From assembly GCF_014656415.1 (NCBI RefSeq), contig NZ_BNCJ01000010.1, positions 62,001-126,000 of the forward strand: a stretch of 64,000 nt of DNA, read 5' to 3'. The translations under genes were made by a program, and so were the position numbers. Under the pieces are notes generated by a model. That model worked only from the letters and a program-made list of their open reading frames with translations, made no database searches and was not told the origin of the DNA. This DNA is from Seohaeicola zhoushanensis (GTDB lineage Bacteria; Pseudomonadota; Alphaproteobacteria; Rhodobacterales; Rhodobacteraceae). This document shows, in pieces, positions 55,031 to 63,494 of this stretch. How positions within the stretch are numbered: position 1 is the first letter of the stretch; each line of letters begins with the position of its first letter.

Positions 55031-56383
55031 TCAGCGCAGCGCCTTCTCGATCTTGCCGGCCGCGGTGCTCAGCGCCTCCGAGGCGCTGGCCTGTCCGGCC
55101 AGTCCGCGGGCGATCTCATCCGCAAGGATCTGCTGCGCCGCATCGGATTTCGGGCTGCGGATGCGCCACATGTGCCCGGTTTCCGCCGCCTCGTAGGCCT
55201 GCTGCAGCGTTGCATAGACCGGACCCAGCCAGGGCTCGGCCGGTGTGCCCGCCAGCGTCGACTTACGCGCCGGGAAAGAGCCCATCAGTGCCGCGTTGAT
55301 GCTTTCCCCCTGCTTCGAGGTCAGCCATTGCAAGAAGGCCCAGGAAGCCTCGGTCTCTTCGGTCTTGCTGCTCACGCCCGCGATCCAGATGCCGCGATGC
55401 GTGCCGGCGCTAGCCGTGCCGACCGGGAGCACCTGAATACCGACTTGGTCGACAGTCAGCGTGGTCGATTTCGGATCGACGGCTGTCGACTTGTAGACGC
55501 TGCCCCAGTTGAACATGTTGGCGACCATGCCCTGGCGGAACGCCTGCAGCGACTCCGAGAAGCCATGCCCCAGCGCACCCGGCGGCGCGTAATCCAGCAG
55601 CCGTTTGTGTGTTTCCAGCGATTTCTCACCGATCTCGTTGGCGAAGGCCGGCTTGCCGGCATCGTCCAGCAGGCTGCCACCGTTGGCGTTGAGGATCGAT
55701 TGCCAGATGGTCGGCGTCAGCGGCTCGCGGACGAAATAGGTGTCAATCGCCCAGACGTCGTCCTTGCCGTCGCCATTGGTGTCCCGCACCAGCTTTGGCG
55801 CCTCGGCAAAGAACTCGTCCCAGGTCTGCGCCGGGGTCGGCTCGGGCAGGCCCGCCTCCTGGTAGAGTTTGCGGTTGTAGAAGCGCAGCAGCACGTTGGA
55901 CCGCACCGGCACCGCATATTGCACGCCATCCCATGCGCCCGCGGCCAGCGGCGCCGCGTTGAAATCGTCCCAATCGTAATCCGCCGAGGTCATGCCGGCG
56001 ATCTCGGAACCCTTCAGATCCTTCAGCGCACCGATCTGCGCCAGCTGCGGCACCCAGGGATCATCCACCAGCAGGATGTCATATTCCGGGTCCGGACTGG
56101 TCGCATCCAGCATCATCTTCGCCAGTAGCTCCGTGTAAGGAACACCGTCGAAGACCACGTTAATATTCGGAAATTCCTTATTGAATTCGGGAACTAATGT
56201 CTGCTGCCACGCTTTCACGAAAGCCTCGTTCCCGACGATCCGCACCTCGATCGGCGCGGATGCAGTTCCCAGCCCTTCAGCCAGAGCCGAGGTGCACAGC
56301 AGCCCGGCAAGGCCAACCGCACCGGCGGCGACGCCAGCCCTCCGAATCCCCCTGAACAGTATTGATTTTGTTTGATTTATCAC
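55031..56383 (-). CDS. Sugar-type ABC transporter substrate-binding protein
   Basis: The 450-residue precursor has a signal peptide (GIRRAGVAAGAVGLAGLLCTSALAE) and the extracellular solute-binding family 1 fold, with VPEFNKEFPNINVVFDGVPYTELLAKMMLDATS and PARKSTLAGTPAEPWLGPVYATLQ. The start is GTG at 56383, eight bases after GGGGAGG; in-frame codons upstream have no such site. It is first in the operon of eight genes and probably captures a sugar acid or an oxidised sugar, judging by the enzymes. Confidence 0.9.
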   Translation of the reverse strand: MINQTKSILFRGIRRAGVAAGAVGLAGLLCTSALAEGLGTASAPIEVRIVGNEAFVKAWQQTLVPEFNKEFPNINVVFDGVPYTELLAKMMLDATSPDPEYDILLVDDPWVPQLAQIGALKDLKGSEIAGMTSADYDWDDFNAAPLAAGAWDGVQYAVPVRSNVLLRFYNRKLYQEAGLPEPTPAQTWDEFFAEAPKLVRDTNGDGKDDVWAIDTYFVREPLTPTIWQSILNANGGSLLDDAGKPAFANEIGEKSLETHKRLLDYAPPGALGHGFSESLQAFRQGMVANMFNWGSVYKSTAVDPKSTTLTVDQVGIQVLPVGTASAGTHRGIWIAGVSSKTEETEASWAFLQWLTSKQGESINAALMGSFPARKSTLAGTPAEPWLGPVYATLQQAYEAAETGHMWRIRSPKSDAAQQILADEIARGLAGQASASEALSTAAGKIEKALR

Positions 56384-56399
56384 GGCCTGATCCTCCCCT

Positions 56400-56448
56400 G
56401 ATCGCGCAATATTATACATTCTATATAATCTAGAACGCGATCGCGCAA
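56400..56448 (-). promoter_or_regulatory. Promoter and operator region of the sugar-acid operon
   Basis: On the minus strand TTGCGC and TATAGA are 17 bases apart (56420-56448), and an AT-rich dyad ATTATA-N7-TATAAT (56411-56429) covers the -10 region. A direct repeat GATCGCGCAA flanks it at 56400-56409 and 56439-56448. The GntR regulator of the operon is the obvious candidate to bind. Confidence 0.5.
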
Positions 56449-56595
56449 GCCCGACGACGCTCACGAGAAGATGTTCCCAAATACTTCACAAAATTATCTT
56501 AACATGCTGTTATTTATCTATTCTCCTGTTGATGGACAGCGTGCATTGATCGAGATCTACGCCCTGCCAGGCTAAACTGATCAAAGTCGACCCAC

Positions 56596-57876
56596 TTAAA
56601 AATGCTCGGAATCCCCCCGCATCTCGCGGGCATGGATGCCGAGCACCATCAGCCCCGGCCAGAGCATATAGGCCTGGATCTCCAGGTTCTCACCGAAGGA
56701 TAGAAGGACGATCGTCATGATGATCGCCATCGGAAGCCGTGCCCTCGGGTGGCGAGTTGCATCCAGCAGCACCAGCACTGTATGCCACAGCATCGGAAGC
56801 AGCAGAGCCACGAACCCGGCAACGCCTTTGACGAAGAGTAACCCCCACCAGGTATGATGGCTGCCGATCGGCATGTATTCCACGGCATGGCTCCCTGGAT
56901 GCACGGTGCCATGGCCGAACCAGAAGGCCTCGGCCTGCCAGCGTTCGCCGGCGATACGCTGCAAAGTCTCGCGGACCCGCGTGCTGTCGGCCCGCGCGCC
57001 CCGGAACCGGGCCACGGCCTCGTCCGCCGCGCGCAGAACCGCGGGCCCGATCACCGCGAAGGACGCCGCCAACGCCGCCAGCACCTGCCAGGCCCAGCCG
57101 CGTACCACCAGCGGCATCACCCGCGGCCCCAGGGTGCAGGCCACCAGGCCGATCATCCCCATCCGCGATTTCGACAGGACGATCATCGCAACCCCGGCGG
57201 CGATCCCGATTGCCCGCCAGCGCCTGCTCTTCTCTTCGAGCGCAAAGGCGACCTGCAGCACCCCCAGCAAGGCGGCGAATGGCGACCAGGGCGCGTAGAA
57301 CTGCCAGCGTGGCGTCCAGTTCGATGGATCCATCGTGTAGAAGAACACGGTGAAATACTCCGGTCCCGGCCCTCCAACAGCTTTCAGCGGCGAGGTGAAT
57401 ATCCGCTCCGGCAGCCCGGCATAGGGTGCAACGAACAGCACCGGCAACAGCGCAAGTGTCCACAGGCCGACGACGCACTGCCCGCGTATCAAGATCTCGC
57501 GCCGGATCGGCAGCACCGCCCCGGCAAGTGGGAACAGCGCAAGCAGTGCCCAGCCCTTGGCCCAGCCGATAGACGACTTGATCGTTTGTCCCGTCCCGAG
57601 GTTCCATGACAGGTGCCCTAACCAAAGCACCACCAGCATCGCGCACATGCCAGCGATCCAGCCCCAAACCACAGGCGGCACCGGGCCGGTGGCGCGCAGA
57701 TCCTCGCGGATGCCAGGCCCGAGATAGAGCGAGAGCATCGCCAGCCCAGCGATCAGCCATCCCAGCACCGGTCCGACGATGTAGAGCGCACCGACGAAGT
57801 AGAACGGCCAGGTCCAGCGCAGGGCCGCGAAGACCATAGCCTCGGCCGGGTTGCGCGCCGCAACGACAGTGCTCAT
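56596..57876 (-). CDS. O-antigen ligase/exopolysaccharide polymerase-like membrane protein
   Basis: The 426-residue protein has about ten membrane helices and a large loop with DSTRVRETLQRIAGERWQAEAFWFGHG and YMPIGSHHTWWGLLFVKG, the pattern of Wzy/WaaL-type enzymes, where an arginine and a histidine-rich loop act on lipid-linked glycans. It overlaps the Wzz/GumC-type gene (ATGA), so both serve the same polysaccharide. Whether it polymerises or ligates cannot be told. Confidence 0.8.
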   Translation of the reverse strand: MSTVVAARNPAEAMVFAALRWTWPFYFVGALYIVGPVLGWLIAGLAMLSLYLGPGIREDLRATGPVPPVVWGWIAGMCAMLVVLWLGHLSWNLGTGQTIKSSIGWAKGWALLALFPLAGAVLPIRREILIRGQCVVGLWTLALLPVLFVAPYAGLPERIFTSPLKAVGGPGPEYFTVFFYTMDPSNWTPRWQFYAPWSPFAALLGVLQVAFALEEKSRRWRAIGIAAGVAMIVLSKSRMGMIGLVACTLGPRVMPLVVRGWAWQVLAALAASFAVIGPAVLRAADEAVARFRGARADSTRVRETLQRIAGERWQAEAFWFGHGTVHPGSHAVEYMPIGSHHTWWGLLFVKGVAGFVALLLPMLWHTVLVLLDATRHPRARLPMAIIMTIVLLSFGENLEIQAYMLWPGLMVLGIHAREMRGDSEHF

Positions 57877-59321
57877 TCCGCGGCCACCCGAATGGCCGGC
57901 GCGCTGGTGCCCTGCCCCGTGGCAAGCAGTCGGTCGATCAGCGGGCGGCGCATCCAGCCCAGTCCCAAGCCAACCATGAACAGCAGCGTCGCCGCCGCTC
58001 CGGCAGCTATCGCGAGCTTGCGCCGAGGCGAGGACGGGCTGTCCGGCAGCGACGGATCCTCTAGCACTTGCACCAGTGGATAGGATGCGAAGAGATCGGA
58101 CCGGTTGGTCTGCGTCCGCGCCATAGCCGACGCAAAGACCGCTTCTGCCACCGCAAAATCCCGTTGCAGGTCTTCAAGCCGCGCGGCCGGCTCGATCAGC
58201 GCGAGGCGGCGGTTTTCCGCAACATCAAGCCGCTCAGCAAGCGCCTCATGTTCGGCCGCCAGTCCGGCCCGCTCGGCCTCCAACTTGACGAGGTCGCTTA
58301 ACAGTTCGGCCCGATTGCCGACATGCGACAGGTCCAGGCCCGCCAGTGCGGCTTCCGTCAACCCGGTCAGCCCTGCCGCCCGATCCAGCGCCTGCCGCCT
58401 CGCCGCTTCATGCCCGACCCGCGCGGCCTTGACCTCGGGGTGGTTCTCGCCATATCGCCCCCGCGCCTGCGACAGCAGCGCCGCCTGTTCGGACATCTGC
58501 GTCGCAAGGGCGGCGAATTCGCTATCGGCGTGGAGCTTCAGCGCTGCGGCAGCCAGCGAAGGTGTCGTGCTCAGCGCCTGTTCCAGCGCGACCACCGCCT
58601 CGCTCTTCTCGGCCAGGGTTGCAGTGAGATCGCGCAGGCGGCCGGACAATGTGTCCGCTTCGGCGACCAGCACCTTGTATTGCTCGGGCGAGATCAGCCC
58701 GGTTTCCTTTTGCAGCCTTGAAATCTCGGCTCGGGTCGACTGGACCGAGTTGCGATATTCCTCGATGGCCCCCCCGGCGCTGGTCTCACGCCGGGCCACT
58801 TCGTCCGCCCGCAGCGCGTCGATCTCGGTGAAGAATGCCTGCAACAGGGCGTCGCCCCTCGCCTTGGCGTCATCGGCGGAATTTCCAACGATGGAGACAT
58901 GAATCAGCCCGGTCTGGTCAACCAGTTCCACCCGCGGCTTGCCGTAGTCCTCGCGCCGCATCTCCATATGTCCGGCCGCCGCATCCAGGATGCGTTCCGC
59001 CGCCAGCAGCCGTTTGTAAGTTTCGGTCGGGCTGACCGAACTGCTTGCGAAAGGCGAACTGGCATAGGACGAAGCCTGCCCGATCCGGTCGAGGTTGACC
59101 GAGGCCGAAGCCCCGGCGCCCGGCAGGATCAGCGACATCTCGGAAGTATATCGCAGCGGCGCGGTCGCCAGATAGGCCGCAATCGGAGCCCATATCGCGG
59201 CACTGCCGATAGCCAGCAGCCCGACATAGCGCGGCAACCGTCCGGCATCGGCGACGCGCCCGCCGCGCAGTAGGCGCATGAAGGACAGTTGACGAATGGG
59301 CAGACGCAACAGGCGGGGCAT
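57873..59321 (-). CDS. Wzz/GumC family chain-length determinant protein
   Basis: The protein of about 482 residues has an N-terminal helix (GLLAIGSAAIWAPIAAYLAT), a Wzz domain, a long coiled-coil periplasmic part with ENHPEVKAARVGHEAARRQ, and a C-terminal helix (KLAIAAGAAATLLFMVGLGLGW). No kinase domain follows, so it is a GumC/Wzz protein, not a complete Wzc. The start is unsure: ATG at 59321 lacks a clear ribosome binding site, and TTG at 59387 and ATG at 59279 are alternatives. Confidence 0.83.
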   Translation of the reverse strand: MPRLLRLPIRQLSFMRLLRGGRVADAGRLPRYVGLLAIGSAAIWAPIAAYLATAPLRYTSEMSLILPGAGASASVNLDRIGQASSYASSPFASSSVSPTETYKRLLAAERILDAAAGHMEMRREDYGKPRVELVDQTGLIHVSIVGNSADDAKARGDALLQAFFTEIDALRADEVARRETSAGGAIEEYRNSVQSTRAEISRLQKETGLISPEQYKVLVAEADTLSGRLRDLTATLAEKSEAVVALEQALSTTPSLAAAALKLHADSEFAALATQMSEQAALLSQARGRYGENHPEVKAARVGHEAARRQALDRAAGLTGLTEAALAGLDLSHVGNRAELLSDLVKLEAERAGLAAEHEALAERLDVAENRRLALIEPAARLEDLQRDFAVAEAVFASAMARTQTNRSDLFASYPLVQVLEDPSLPDSPSSPRRKLAIAAGAAATLLFMVGLGLGWMRRPLIDRLLATGQGTSAPAIRVAAE

Positions 59322-59425
59322 TGGCACGAAACTCGCAGGCAGGTGACACTCCACGAACCTACCATTCCTCGCCGAGCCCGGCTTCAACGCGGGGGGATCA
59401 CCGCATGGAACTTGCGGAGAAGGAC

Positions 59426-59443
59426 ACTATCCTTTCGGAGAGG
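59426..59443. repeat. Degenerate copy of the EPS-locus dyad
   Basis: ACTATCC-TTTC-GGAGAGG matches CCTATCC-N4-GGATAGG at 12 of 14 arm positions. It lies 105 bases ahead of the Wzz-type ATG and ends directly beside the stop codon of the response regulator gene. Confidence 0.4.
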
Positions 59444-60055
59444 TCAGAACAGGCCCTGTTCCTTGGCCAGCATCGCCGCCTGGGTGCGATTGGCCGCGCC
59501 GATCTTGCGATAGAGCGTCTTGACGTGAAGCTTCACCGTCGGTTCTCGGATATCAAGATCGCGGGCTATCTCCTTGTTCGACTTGCCCAAGGTCAGCCCT
59601 TCCAGCACCTCCAGCTCGCGTGGCGAGAGCTTCTCGGCCAGCGGATGCGTTTGGGGTTCTTCCGCCGCGCGCATGAATTCGAGCGGCGCATATTGTTCGC
59701 CCATCGCCATGAAACGCACAGCGTTCACCAGCGACTTGCCCGACAGGGTCTTTGGCAGGAAACCGGCGGCACCGGCCTCCAGCACCCGCTCCGCGATCTC
59801 GCGGTTCGCAGTCCCCGAGATCACCGCGACGCGGTGATTGCCAGACATCTGCATGATCCGGTGAAGGCCATCCAAGCCGTTCATGCCGGGCATGGTGAAA
59901 TCGAGCAGCACCAGATCGAACGCCACCCGTTCCAGCAGGGCCGCCGCCTCGTCGACATCGCGGGCGGTTTCCGTCTCCATCCCTGCCTCGCCGCCCAGGA
60001 ACAGCTCCAGCATGTCGCGCAAAAGATCGTGGTCATCGGCGATCAAAATACGCAT
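59444..60055 (-). CDS. LuxR/NarL family response regulator
   Basis: The 203-residue regulator has a receiver domain with acidic pocket D7-D8, phospho-acceptor D52 (LVLLDFTMPGMNG), switch residue S80 and K102, and a LuxR-type helix-turn-helix (LSPRELEVLEGLTLGKSNKEIARDLDIREPTVKLHVKTLYRKIGAANRTQAAML, residues about 140-193). GGAGAG precedes the ATG at 60055. No kinase gene adjoins it; the membrane sensor starting at 63495 is a candidate partner. Its location in the middle of the polysaccharide genes suggests it controls them. Confidence 0.93.
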   Translation of the reverse strand: MRILIADDHDLLRDMLELFLGGEAGMETETARDVDEAAALLERVAFDLVLLDFTMPGMNGLDGLHRIMQMSGNHRVAVISGTANREIAERVLEAGAAGFLPKTLSGKSLVNAVRFMAMGEQYAPLEFMRAAEEPQTHPLAEKLSPRELEVLEGLTLGKSNKEIARDLDIREPTVKLHVKTLYRKIGAANRTQAAMLAKEQGLF

Positions 60056-60501
60056 GGAACTCTCCAAACTGCGCAACCCGGGAATTCCGGATTGCGGTTC
60101 ACCTCTGCGTATCTCGTTTATCACGAAAACTCTCCAATCAAATACAACCTTAGGCCATTTGCCGCGAACTGCGGCCCAACTGTGTCTAATACCAGAACTG
60201 CGTGACCGAAGCAGGACACTTACGGCTAAGCCACCCTATCCACAGGGATAGGTCGCCCTGTCACCCCAAGCGCAAAGCCGCGCGTTCGGGCAGGGTTTCC
60301 CCGGCTTTCGGCGCGAGCTTGGCCCCGGAAAGCTTGGCCTCACCACCGATTGGTCGGGTCTTCCTGGCATTTGGTATCGGGGGGCCGCCGCGCGGGAGAG
60401 CCACCCATCCCTGCGCCCCAACCACCTCTCCGGACGCGAAATTGAGCCAGGGCCGGCCGACGGGCATTCAGAAAGCGAAGTTTTCGCATCGGAGTTCCGG
60501 C
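60056..60501. other. 446-bp non-coding region between the response regulator and EPS genes
   Basis: It must carry the divergent promoters of the response regulator and of the glycosyltransferase gene. No gene fits; the plus-strand frame is open but unlike any protein. It contains the 18-bp dyad at 60235-60252 and a direct repeat AGCTTGGCC at 60316-60324 and 60331-60339 (15-base period). Confidence 0.6.
60235..60252. repeat. EPS-locus dyad, copy 1
   Basis: CCTATCC-ACAG-GGATAGG, a perfect 7-bp inverted repeat with a four-base spacer. It lies 250 bases ahead of the glycosyltransferase fusion gene and 180 from the response regulator start. The size and spacing resemble NarL/LuxR-type operators. 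Confidence 0.6.
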
Positions 60502-61905
60502 ATGTCCTACACCCACCACACCGGCGCAGGTTTCACGGCCCCCGCTGCCGTCCTGCCTCGTCCCGCCCCGCACAGCTTCGCCCGGATCCGGCTGTTCGGC
60601 CTCGATGTCATCTCGGCCGAGGGCCGCGAGGTGATCGCGCGCCTGCTGACTCCGGGCAGCCAGGCGCGTGTCGCCTTCCTCAACGCCCACTGTGCCAATA
60701 TCGCGGCCCGTAACAGCAGCTATGCCGATGCGCTGGCGACTGCGGACATGGTCCTGCCCGACGGGATTGGCGTGGAAATCGCCGCGCGGATGCTGGGCGA
60801 CGGCTTTGCCGAGAACCTCAACGGCACCGATTTTACCCCGGCACTGCTGCGCGAAGCCGCTCTGCGCGGCAAATCGGTGTTCCTGCTCGGCGGGCGACCC
60901 GGCGTCGCCGAAGACGCCGCGCGCAATCTTTGCCGTGCCATTCCCGGCCTGCGCATCGCCGGAACGCGTGATGGTTACGACGGAATAGCCGACGAGACCG
61001 CCGCAATCGCCGCAATCAACAAGGCCCGGCCCGACATACTGCTGGTGGCGCTCGGCGTGCCCGCGCAGGACGTCTGGCTTGCCCGCAACGCCCACCGTCT
61101 GGACGCCGGGCTAAGCCTCGGCGTCGGCGCGCTGTTCGACTTCCTCGCCGGTCGCGTGGCCCGCGCGCCAGCGGCCGTGCGGCGGGCGCGCTGCGAATGG
61201 ATCTGGCGGCTGGCGATGGAACCGCGCCGCATGGCGGGCCGCTATCTCGCCGGCAACGCCAGCTTTCTCGCGCGCGCAGCTCTCCATGCGCTGTCCCGGA
61301 CCAGCGCCACGCAGCACGTCCGCCGCGCTCTGGACATCCTGCTCGCGGGCACAGCCATCCTGGCCCTGTCGCCGCTCACAGCGGCCCTCGGCATCGCCAT
61401 CCGTGCCGACAGCAGGGGTCCGGTGCTGTTCCGCCAAGTGCGGATCGGGCGGAAAGGCAAGCCCTTCACCATGTTCAAGTTCCGCTCGATGCACGTCGAC
61501 GCCGAGGCGCGCCGAGCGGCACTGCTCGAGGGGTCCGACCGTGACGGCATCTGCTTCAAGTCGCGCCACGATCCGCGCATCACCCGGGTGGGGCGGTTCC
61601 TAAGGCGCTTTTCGATCGACGAGATGCCGCAGCTGCTGAACGTGCTGCGCGGCGAAATGTCTCTGGTTGGTCCGCGCCCCGCGCTGCCCGAGGAATATGC
61701 CGCCTACCCGGCCCATGCCCACGGTCGCCTCGCCGTCAAACCGGGCCTGACTGGGATCTGGCAGGTTTCGGGTCGCGCCGAGATTGGTTTCGACAAGATG
61801 GTAGATATGGACATTGCCTATGCCCGGTCGCGTTCTCCGCTGATCGATCTGCTTCTCTTCGCCATGACCTTCCGCGCTGTGATTGGCGGCCGCGGCGCCT
61901 ATTGA
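60502..61905 (+). CDS. Fused WecG/TagA glycosyltransferase and initiating sugar-phosphate transferase
   Basis: The 467-residue protein joins two enzymes. Residues about 27-245 are a WecG/TagA/CpsF glycosyltransferase (NAHCANIAARNSSYADAL, LPDGIGVEIAARML, FDFLAGRVARAP with the C-terminal membrane-binding part). Residues about 275-467 are a polyprenyl-phosphate sugar-phosphotransferase with its re-entrant helix (RALDILLAGTAILALSPL), FKFRSMHVDAE, the catalytic D373-E374 (SIDEMPQLLN), SLVGPRPALPEEY and KPGLTGIWQVSGR. It would start lipid-linked repeat assembly and add the second sugar. The ATG at 60502 has GGAG upstream. It is followed by galU. Confidence 0.9.
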   Translation: MSYTHHTGAGFTAPAAVLPRPAPHSFARIRLFGLDVISAEGREVIARLLTPGSQARVAFLNAHCANIAARNSSYADALATADMVLPDGIGVEIAARMLGDGFAENLNGTDFTPALLREAALRGKSVFLLGGRPGVAEDAARNLCRAIPGLRIAGTRDGYDGIADETAAIAAINKARPDILLVALGVPAQDVWLARNAHRLDAGLSLGVGALFDFLAGRVARAPAAVRRARCEWIWRLAMEPRRMAGRYLAGNASFLARAALHALSRTSATQHVRRALDILLAGTAILALSPLTAALGIAIRADSRGPVLFRQVRIGRKGKPFTMFKFRSMHVDAEARRAALLEGSDRDGICFKSRHDPRITRVGRFLRRFSIDEMPQLLNVLRGEMSLVGPRPALPEEYAAYPAHAHGRLAVKPGLTGIWQVSGRAEIGFDKMVDMDIAYARSRSPLIDLLLFAMTFRAVIGGRGAY

Positions 61906-61931
61906 GCCCTCAATCCAAGGAGGAGAGTACC

Positions 61932-62816
61932 ATGTCTCATGTCAAGATTGCCGTCTTTCCCGTCGCCGGCCTCGGCACCCGGTTCCTGCCCGCGACCCGC
62001 TCGGTCCCCAAGGAGTTCATCCCGCTCGTTGACCGCCCGCTGATCGACTACGCCGTCGAAGAGGCCCGGCTGGCCGGTATCGAGGAATTCGTCTTCGTGA
62101 CTTCCTTGGGCAAGACCGCGCTCGAAGATCATTTCGGTGCCGCGCCCGAACTGGAACGCAGACTGGCCGAGGGAGGAAAGACAGCCGCCCTGACTGCCCT
62201 GCGACGCAGCCGGCTGCCCGAAGGCAGCCATGCCTTCGTGCGGCAGGACCAACCGCGCGGCCTCGGACACGCGGTGTCGCTGGCACGACGGGTTGTCGGC
62301 AACCGCCCCTTCGCCGTCCTGCTGCCCGACGACGTGATCCGCGCGCCCCGGCCCTGCCTCGGACAGTTGATCGACGCGCATGAGCGCGAAGGCGGTCATG
62401 TCGTCGCCGCGATGGAAGTGCCTCGCGCCCAGGTTTCGTCCTACGGTATCCTCGACGTCCGGCAACAGACCGACGCCCTGGCCCGCGCGCGCGGTCTGGT
62501 CGAGAAACCGGACCCGAGCGTCGCGCCCTCCAACCTCGCAGTGGTCGGGCGGTATGTTCTCTCGCCTTGCATATTCGAGACCCTGGCCCGCACAGGCCCC
62601 GGTGCCGGCGGCGAGATCCAGCTGACCGACGCCATAACCGCTGATGCCGCCTCTGTGCCAGTTGCGGGCTACCGCTTCACCGGGGAACGCTTCGATTGTG
62701 GCACGGTTGCCGGGCATCTTGCGGCGACCATCGCCTTCGCGATGGAGCGGCCCGAACTCGCCAAGGCCATGTCCTGCCAGTTCTTCGACCATGCGACAGG
62801 CCAGGCGGCGGCCTGA
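61932..62816 (+). CDS. galU: UTP-glucose-1-phosphate uridylyltransferase
   Basis: The 294-residue enzyme makes UDP-glucose for polysaccharide synthesis. It has the nucleotide-binding loop FPVAGLGTRFLPATRSVPKEFIPLVDRP, FVRQDQPRGLGHAV, LLPDDV and the VEKP region, as in GalU/ExoN. AAGGAGGAG precedes the ATG. It lies 26 bases after the fused transferase gene and is probably cotranscribed with it. Confidence 0.94.
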   Translation: MSHVKIAVFPVAGLGTRFLPATRSVPKEFIPLVDRPLIDYAVEEARLAGIEEFVFVTSLGKTALEDHFGAAPELERRLAEGGKTAALTALRRSRLPEGSHAFVRQDQPRGLGHAVSLARRVVGNRPFAVLLPDDVIRAPRPCLGQLIDAHEREGGHVVAAMEVPRAQVSSYGILDVRQQTDALARARGLVEKPDPSVAPSNLAVVGRYVLSPCIFETLARTGPGAGGEIQLTDAITADAASVPVAGYRFTGERFDCGTVAGHLAATIAFAMERPELAKAMSCQFFDHATGQAAA

Positions 62817-62881
62817 CTCACCTTTCCTCAACACCCATGCACCATTACTGGAGGCTTCGGCTGGATCCGACCGGCCGGCTG

Positions 62882-62899
62882 CCTATCCATTCGGATAGG
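62882..62899. repeat. EPS-locus dyad, copy 2
   Basis: CCTATCC-ATTC-GGATAGG, with arms identical to copy 1 at 60235. It lies in the 161-bp gap after galU, 79 bases ahead of the next gene. Both copies are also followed by CCCCAA within 8-12 bases and by CCGCGC exactly 25 bases after the dyad. Confidence 0.6.
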
Positions 62900-62977
62900 G
62901 GCCTTGCCCCAATGCCCACAAGACCGCGCCGCCATTTTATGGCATCACACTCGCAGGGAACCGCCGAAGGAGGTCCG

Positions 62978-63484
62978 ATGTCCGCAATTCTACAATCCGC
63001 CGCCATCATCGCCATCGCTCTTGCGTCGCCTCTCTACGCCGGCGACCTGCCCGCGCCGACCGGCGAAATCCTGCTTACCATCAGCGGCCAGATCACCGAG
63101 ACCAACGGCGACGGCCTCGCACGGTTCGACCGCGCCATGCTCGAAACGCTCGCCCCAGTGACAATCGAGACCACCACGATCTGGACCGACGGAAAGCAAA
63201 GCTTCACCGGCGTTCCCCTGGCCCGGCTGATGGAAATGGTCGGCGCCAAAGGCGAGGTCGCCAAGGCCACCGCGATCAACGACTATGCCGTCGATATACC
63301 TTCCGAGGACTGGATCGAAAGCGGCCCGATTGTCGCTTACCTCAACAATGGCGCCTCGATGTCGGTTCGCGACAAGGGGCCGCTTTGGGTCATCTATCCA
63401 TACGACTCCAAGCCGGCCTACCAGACCGAAGTGATCTATTCCCGCAGCATCTGGCAACTCGACCGGATCGAGGTCACGCCCTAG
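62978..63484 (+). CDS. Exported sulfite-oxidase-fold-like protein without cysteine
   Basis: The 168-residue protein has a signal peptide (SAILQSAAIIAIALASPLYAG) and a short oxidoreductase molybdopterin-binding-like domain (LTISGQITETNGDGLARFDRAMLETLAPVTIETTTIWTDGKQSFTGVPLARLM, then ESGPIVAYLNNGASMSVRDKGPLWVIYPYD). It contains no cysteine, so it lacks the Moco-thiolate ligand of sulfite oxidases and is unlikely to be a working molybdoenzyme. AAGGAGG precedes the ATG. It is followed after 10 bases by a membrane sensor gene, so it may be a periplasmic sensing partner. Confidence 0.75.
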   Translation: MSAILQSAAIIAIALASPLYAGDLPAPTGEILLTISGQITETNGDGLARFDRAMLETLAPVTIETTTIWTDGKQSFTGVPLARLMEMVGAKGEVAKATAINDYAVDIPSEDWIESGPIVAYLNNGASMSVRDKGPLWVIYPYDSKPAYQTEVIYSRSIWQLDRIEVTP

Positions 63485-63494
63485 GTCACAGGCA

